64,000 bases of DNA, from assembly GCF_964340395.1 (NCBI RefSeq), contig NC_135554.1, forward strand, positions 21,158,592-21,222,591, written 5' to 3'. The notes under the pieces were generated by a model that saw only the letters and a program-made list of their open reading frames with translations, had not been told where the DNA came from and ran no database searches. Below, one piece after another: positions 44,029-64,000 of the stretch. Positions within the stretch are counted from its first letter, which is position 1, and each line of letters begins with the position of its first letter. This DNA comes from Glandiceps talaboti (taxonomy: Eukaryota; Hemichordata; Enteropneusta; Spengelidae). The position numbers and the translations under genes were made by a program.

Positions 44029-45089
44029 CCTTATTATATCCAAACGTAAACGCAAGCGTCGGTTGCGTGCATTTAAGTATATTATTGTATAGGCATGATA
44101 TGACAAGTCTCCATAACAAATTTTGAAGCGTTGTAACCATAGGAACACTGAAGCAGACTAAAATAGTACATTATAGTTTGCTGATATTGATATTCAAAAA
44201 TAATTATATTTTTGTGAATGTGTGTGACGATATTTTATCAACTAGTCATCAAGGAAAGAGTTTACATAGTAAACCCAGTTCGGAAGGGTATACATGTTTT
44301 CCATGTTACTCTCAGCAATCTGAGGTGCCATAAAGGCTTTGTGTGTTATAAGACACCGGGGCATGTTCGTCGTCTCTGCTTCACGTCTGGTGTACTTGTA
44401 TGTCATATAAATACATATTGTGTTGCATGACCAGTTATTCGGATACAAGATATAAAGTTTCTTGTAACCTTCAGCATTATTCGACAAAGGGTAAATCTAG
44501 TATTGAACTTTCGAACGTGATATGTCGCGTTTCCTTTGAAGGCTTACACCTCACCGCTCCAGAGCTTTCCATACATCACGTCAAATTCCTCATATCATTT
44601 AATTTTATTTTTTTAAACGAACAATGTGAGTGTACTCTCGTCACATGAAAGCCCCCTGGCTAAATTCATTATGAAATTCTGCATACTCCAAATATCAAAG
44701 GGTTTCTTATCTGTGTTAGGTTTGTCCGAAGACAGCGTACATTGATGTGATTATGATGGTGACTGTGTCCTCAGAGACGTACAGAGAGTTCATCTCATTG
44801 ACATTTCTGACTGTCAATTTTGATATCAAGTGAATTACATAAATATGTGGACTTACTTTGTTTGTTCTGTGTTATCATCACTTTGCAATAGTTAGTAAGA
44901 TTACATGCAGAATATATCAAATAAGGTCTACTTCGTGGCTGCAAAGGCAAACATTACGTCATTTTGATGACGTCATTCGTGAACTGCGCTATTGCGATAA
45001 TTTGCATCATAGACCCTCCACGAGGGTCTATATATGCATGTAAACACAAACTACTTGTTAAAGTCCTCGTACATCGTCTTTTTTAAAAG

Positions 45090-45330
45090 GAAGAACGCTC
45101 CTCGGGGATCATTTTCTCAGGAAAAAATGAACATTATCCAAATCTCTCCACATTTTGACACATGAAAGCTTGTTCCTGGTCCTTTTGAGATGATAAAAGA
45201 AATATGTAGGTTTGGGGTATTTTCCCATGGAGCACTCGGCGGCCATATTGGATTCTACGATGGGTTCATGCTGATATCATTTTGACCTCTATTTAAAAAA
45301 AAATTCCATTGCTTTTTTTCCCTTGATTTT
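45090..45330. repeat. diverged dispersed repeat, copy 2
   Basis: Same block order as copy 1, including GGCGGCCATATTGGATTC. A shorter CCAATATGGCCGC fragment at 33.93 kb may be a third relative. Class unknown. Confidence 0.5.
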
Positions 45331-45896
45331 GATTGAAAAAAAAACAATATTTCTTATCAAAGTAACAGCAACTTTTGATGTTTTTATTTCCGGATGCATA
45401 CTACCTAAAGTGGATCAGTAAATGGGAGTTATGTACCTGGCGTTCCCAGAACAACTGTGGATTACACGTGATTGTGACGGGAAGCCTCGTGTTTGTCAAT
45501 AATCAAAAAGCAGTTAATCTGAACATTATATCATATTATTTAAATCTTAATGGTTATTTACTGCATTCCTTTTGAAATTCTATAATTAAAATGTTTGTGC
45601 TGAAAGTTACTCCCAGTGATGTTTTTTTAAAGCAGACATAGACACAACCACACATTTCTACAGAATTCTATCAAGGTTTGGGAATATGTGACGGGCTGCA
45701 CGCTCGCTATTACGTCGCTGTAGAGCTGTGAAGTTTCCCAGTCAGTCTACTGTCTATCCCTGTGTCACTCAAGCCCGTCAACGGATAGCACCTGATGGCT
45801 CTATGTGAGTAATCGTCCTCAACCCTTCAAGTCATTACTCCAGTAGTCCCCCCCCCCCCCATGGGAACTTTAGAAACGTCTGTGGTTGACTGCTAA

Positions 45897-46679
45897 GGGA
45901 GCCTTAAGTAATTACAGGGCAGGGGAATTTTGGGTTTGGGTCACCTTTCACAAATTGGTCCTTGGGAGGGCAATGTTTTATGGAAATTAGGGGAGGTGAG
46001 AGGATCACATAACTGCCTCATTTTTAATTTAACTTAATTTGCAGTATTTTGTGATTTTTGCATGATCCGCCGCTGCCACTGGTTCCAAATACTACTGCTA
46101 TAACATCCCACCACTGCCACCGTACTAAATCAGTGAAATGTAGTGAATAACTGTTAGTTGTGGTGTGAGGATTAGAGCAGGTCTCGCAGTAGTGAAGGGG
46201 GACCCGGGAACATTGTGGCAAGGTATTGGGATAATGAAGTGGAGTGGAGATGTTGATTTCGGCACTGAGGTTGTCGTCTGGACTTTGGGAGTTCTGGCCT
46301 TCAGCTCAGTCCAAAAAATCCAAACACGGGCATTAATTAAATCCAAACACAAACTCACTCTTGGTAGTGGTAATAGTGGGAAATCTAAACAGAAATGCCT
46401 CTAAAAATTATCAATGTGGTGGGGAACTTATTGCAGAAAAAAAAACCTGTCTCTAGTGGGATTCAAACCCAGGACCTGCTGACTACTAATCTTGAGCTCT
46501 AACAACTACGCCACACGGAGGCAGTGTTAAAATAATGTTTTCATTGAAATATTTGGGGATTTGTCATATTTTATTGAAAGGAAATTCACTTTTTAGTACA
46601 ACGGACTAGGGCGAGGGAGTCACATTTTATGCCACAGACCGGGCGTGACCCCCCCCCCCTGTAATTACTGAAGGCTCCC
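45897..46679 (-). mobile_element. 783-bp Harbinger-like element with a tRNA-like core, complete copy
   Basis: The termini GGGAGCCTTAAGTAATTACAGGG and, reversed from the right end, GGGAGCCTTCAGTAATTACAGGG are near-identical. TAA lies directly outside both ends (45894-45896, 46680-46682). The interior is shared with copies at 39.9 and 52.7 kb. Oriented by its tRNA-like segment, this copy reads on the minus strand. No protein is encoded. Confidence 0.72.
46436..46518 (-). repeat. tRNA-like segment (degenerate A and B boxes) in the Harbinger-like element
   Basis: On the minus strand: GTGTGGCGTAGTTGTTAGAGC resembles an RNA polymerase III A box (TRGCNNAGYNGG) and GGGTTTGAATCCC a B box (GGTTCRANNCC). 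The spacing is that of a tRNA gene, and GGG/CCC closes a 7-base T loop. The acceptor stem does not pair well, so this is a tRNA relic and not a functional tRNA. Confidence 0.5.
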
Positions 46680-46682
46680 TAA

Positions 46683-49187
46683 CCTATCAATAAATGTTTC
46701 CACACTTGGTTTCGTTTCGGTTGAATGCTTCGACCTTAGGATTCGTTGATCAAACATTAGAAATTCTCATAATGTCACTATAAATCAATAAACCATCATC
46801 AATCAACTATCCGTCAAGTTCAGTAGAATGTCCAAATCTTAACCGTTCAACTACCATTAAGCTTAATGGTGAGCGAATTCTATGGTCGAATTAATCGAAT
46901 TGCCACGGTCACGTCAAAAATGTTATACTTCAATTTGTGTAGACAATTCTGCTGGAACTCCCACAATCTACATTTCGTTTCTTACAGATCACCTTTTCAC
47001 TTTTAGCCCCAATCCCCCGAAGACAACAAATGAAGAGTTCCACAGGCTGTCGATGTAGTTTTTCTCCGAGCCATCTTTCAGCCCGTTTTCGTGATTCTCA
47101 GTGACGACATCAATGTCTAGCTGGAAAGATGTTGTTCGGGTTTGTTTAATTGAAGTTCGGGTGAAACCCTACTATAACTATCAGAGTAAATCCAGGCGGT
47201 TTAAAGTCTTAGGAAGCTGGACATGTGTGACGTCAATGCATTCTCCTGAGATTTCTTATTCCCCTGAGATTCACATAATACGTTACCATGACAACCTGGG
47301 AACATATTCTGGCCCTTGAAGGATTTCCCACGTACCAATTTAGTTTTTTACTGTGTAAGAAACGTGACTTGGACATGTGACTGAGAAGATATGACAGTCT
47401 TATAATAACTTCTCATTTTAGTCAACGGGCTTCGGTTTATGGACGTTCTATAAGTATTTCTCTCGCGATAACATAATAATTTCAAAATTTCATGACATGA
47501 ATTTCATGCTTACTATGAAACGACAATAAATCTTCTAGATCATTACGCTAAAATTGAGACATAGATCTCCTGCTCAAATCCGTGATTCGATGTATGTTGA
47601 CATTTTTGTGTGTATTCATTGTGTTGATTTAGTTGCATTTTACACATATAATTCTGTTTGATATTGCTTTAACTGTACGTGTTTGTACAGCGGTTTTTCT
47701 TTTTAATACGATGTGTGATATTTATAAAGTATTTTTGATATGTGGCTTTCCATGTCTCATATCTATATGTTTCATCGAAGCATACCAATAATTTGTTTTT
47801 TAGTTCGCATGCGCAGATCGATGTTTATCTGTGTCGTACTTTTTTTTCGATTTCGTGTAGCGTAATGGGCAGAAAGAGAGCGGGCTTACCCCGTGTAATA
47901 AATTATTTGTCTATGATTCAACAATGAAATCATCTTGGACTTTATTTACAAATGATCGCAAAGCATATTCGTGAAAGCACATGATGGTGCGGATGCCATG
48001 TATGAGAGTGATTGCCGTTCGCAGTTGCATGTATAATGTGTGCAGTCACTTTGTGCAATATACCTATATTTTAGAGCAATGGTAATGTTTACGCGTCGAA
48101 ATTTATTTAATAACTCACCGAAAACAGTCTTAATTTGCAACGCTGAGACGTTATGACAAGGAATAAAGAGGCATTTTAGTGGAAAGTACATATATATCAG
48201 TATCCAATCGCTTTGCATCATTAGCTCACAATAGGTCATTATCAGACTCAATCACTAGTTTAATGATTCTCTGGTATGACAAAGTAGCCCAGACAGCTGT
48301 AATTACTTCTACTGTACGGCAATTGTATTATTAATGAGCGATATCATAAGAGTTGCTGGAGATTCCATTTCGTGCATTGACAGTAAAATACATACAGATA
48401 TAAGATGATTTCAGAAGTTGAACAAAGATTACGTTTGACGTATAGACCAATCAAAAGAGGCGTAAGTGAGGAATTTTATTCTCTGTAATTCAAAAAATAG
48501 GAAATTTCACAATTACTAGAGAAAGACTACATGTATATTTTATCTTTAAAATGTAATTTTCCCAGTTCTGTTTCCCCCCTCATTATATTCAGGTAATGTT
48601 TTGTATACATCCAGCTTCCTTGTTTTAATATTTCAGCATGTGTTCGTGTGACTGATTATTTGTAATTCTCAGCACATGATTGTTTGCTTGTATTTCTGTA
48701 CGTCTTTTCATCTGTTTATTTGTTGTTTTATTATAAACAGTTCTGGTGTGTGTATGCGTGAATAAATGAGTGGGTTTGCGCATGCGTGTGTGTGTGTTTG
48801 TTTGTGTGTGTGTGTTTGTCAGTGTTTGTATGGTTTACTGTCGGTATTAAAGTTTACTTTCTATGGAACACGTATCTCTGACGAAATGACGTCATCGATG
48901 TACGAGTAATAACAACGTGATACAATTTACTGTGTTGTCTAGAGGATAGACGTGTTGGGATCACATACATCACGTCGACGTACTGCAGTGCCATTATTGT
49001 TTTATTGAGTAACACTCCTCAAATCAATTCAAAGTTGCGCTGCTCTGCAACTTAATTGGATAGCGTATCACTCCGCAAAACTATATATGCATGGCATATC
49101 GTTCTGCAAGTCAATATTGCTTGGCGTTTCCCATAGGATGACGTGATACCAGAAATATTGAAGGCTTGGGGAGTTCTGTTGGCGTCC
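46683..49187. other. downstream flank of the FAM20-like gene; no gene recognised
   Basis: The TG/TTTG-rich patch at 48.75-48.83 kb is degenerate. Nothing else stands out. Confidence 0.4.
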
Positions 49188-49191
49188 TTTA

Positions 49192-49193
<2 letters not shown>
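49188..49193 (-). promoter_or_regulatory. polyadenylation signal overlapping the stop codon
   Basis: AATAAA on the minus strand overlaps the TAA stop of the FAM20-like gene. Used, it would leave a 3' UTR of only some 20 bases. A second AATAAA at 49001-49006 gives a more ordinary 3' UTR of about 200 bases. Confidence 0.35.
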
Positions 49194-63368
<14,175 letters not shown>

Positions 63369-63611
63369 GGTTCAGTACAGGAGGAAAACGGAGTGGTAGG
63401 ACAAAACCTGCATTGTTCGGTATCAAACTGAACGACCATACTCCTCTTGTAAGTTCAAATTAAAAAAAAAGAGTCAAAGGTCAGGGGTCAGGGGTCGAAC
63501 CCCGAATGTGTTTTATAGTTTGGGTCATAAGGAAATAGTTGTTTTCCAGAAAAATTGTGTTTAACAACACAGCAACGATTTTCCTTCAGGGTTATTCTAG
63601 ATTTGTTATCC

Positions 63612-63710
63612 TTTGTTTGTTTGTTTGTTTGTTTGTCTGGCTGTCTGTCTGTCTGTCTGTTTGTTTGTTTGTTTGTTTGTTTGTTTGTTTGTTTGTTTGT
63701 TTGTTTGTTG
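63612..63710. repeat. (TTTG)n with (CTGT)n core
   Basis: Tetranucleotides between the candidate 5' UTR exon and coding exon 1 of the FAM20-like gene. Confidence 0.94.
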
Positions 63711-63790
63711 AACCATTCATTAGACAACAGGAGTTTTTAGTTCAAAGAGGCTGGATATATAATTCATCCTCTCTTGTCAGTTCCACTTAC

Positions 63791-63840
63791 CTCAATGAAT
63801 AATCACTGCCACTAACTCAAATCATTTTAGCCGCCATGTG
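63791..63840 (-). other. candidate 5' UTR exon and promoter-proximal region of the FAM20-like gene
   Basis: A near-perfect donor TTGAG/GTAAGTG sits at 63791 on the minus strand, about 420 bp upstream of the first coding exon. Just upstream is CACATGGCGGCTAAAATG, which resembles the YY1-type ATGGCGGC motif common at animal promoters and would open a six-codon upstream frame (MAAKMI). No TATA box is evident. The true 5' end is not determined and could lie anywhere up to the window edge. Confidence 0.35.
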
Positions 63841-64000
63841 GTAATCCAATCGTAAAAGGGTAATTACTCGCTAACTTTTCAAAAATGTGTTTCTTTTGTA
63901 GGGTAAAAAAAGTCAAATGAATATGTGATCATAAGTTGACTAATTCGATATTCATAAAACATATAAGCTTACACACCGACGTTGAGATCGTACTTTTTAA

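Noticed and set aside
45840-46680. Functional tRNA gene at the A/B-box segment
   Set aside because: The acceptor stem does not pair, the same degenerate segment recurs in another element copy, and it lies inside a transposon.

Overview
This is nuclear DNA of a multicellular animal. Introns have GT-AG borders, the sequence is AT-rich (about one third G+C by eye), simple repeats are very dense, a secretory-kinase-like gene of an animal family is present, and there are Harbinger-like non-autonomous transposons with TAA/TTA target duplications. Nothing bacterial, viral or organellar was recognised. The species cannot be named from the sequence; an invertebrate is the best guess.

Positions 1-49,000 hold little coding sequence. 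The one convincing gene (28,337-28,726, +) encodes a small protein with a signal peptide, eight clustered cysteines and a hydrophobic tail, and starts exactly at a splice acceptor. The rest is intergenic or intronic DNA with long (TA)n, (TG)n, (TATG)n, (CAGA)n and mixed tetranucleotide arrays. It also holds a TATA-type promoter candidate (42.09 kb), a short inverted-repeat element (31.5 kb), two diverged copies of another dispersed repeat (42.9 and 45.1 kb), and two copies (39.9 and 45.9 kb) of a Harbinger-like element whose centre resembles a tRNA.

Positions 49,188-63,900 are dominated by one minus-strand gene rebuilt here from splice sites and reading frame. It has seven coding exons (63,368 down to 49,192), about 319 residues, and matches the FAM20 secretory kinase family along its length. 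The alpha-C glutamate is glutamine and the catalytic Asp-Arg pair is missing, so it looks like a pseudokinase. Its last intron is swollen by an 8.54-kb insertion (49,516-58,054). That insertion has long inverted termini made of 42-bp tandem repeats and is flanked by a perfect 6-bp direct repeat, CCAATC.

Inside the insertion are two younger nested elements (50,496-52,126 and 52,729-53,269), a CpG-poor stretch, and a chain of phase-compatible plus-strand exons (54,883-56,546) of an unrecognised protein. The insertion is therefore a foldback-like mobile element that may carry a gene, sitting head-on inside a pseudokinase gene. It is the best candidate in this window for something undescribed.
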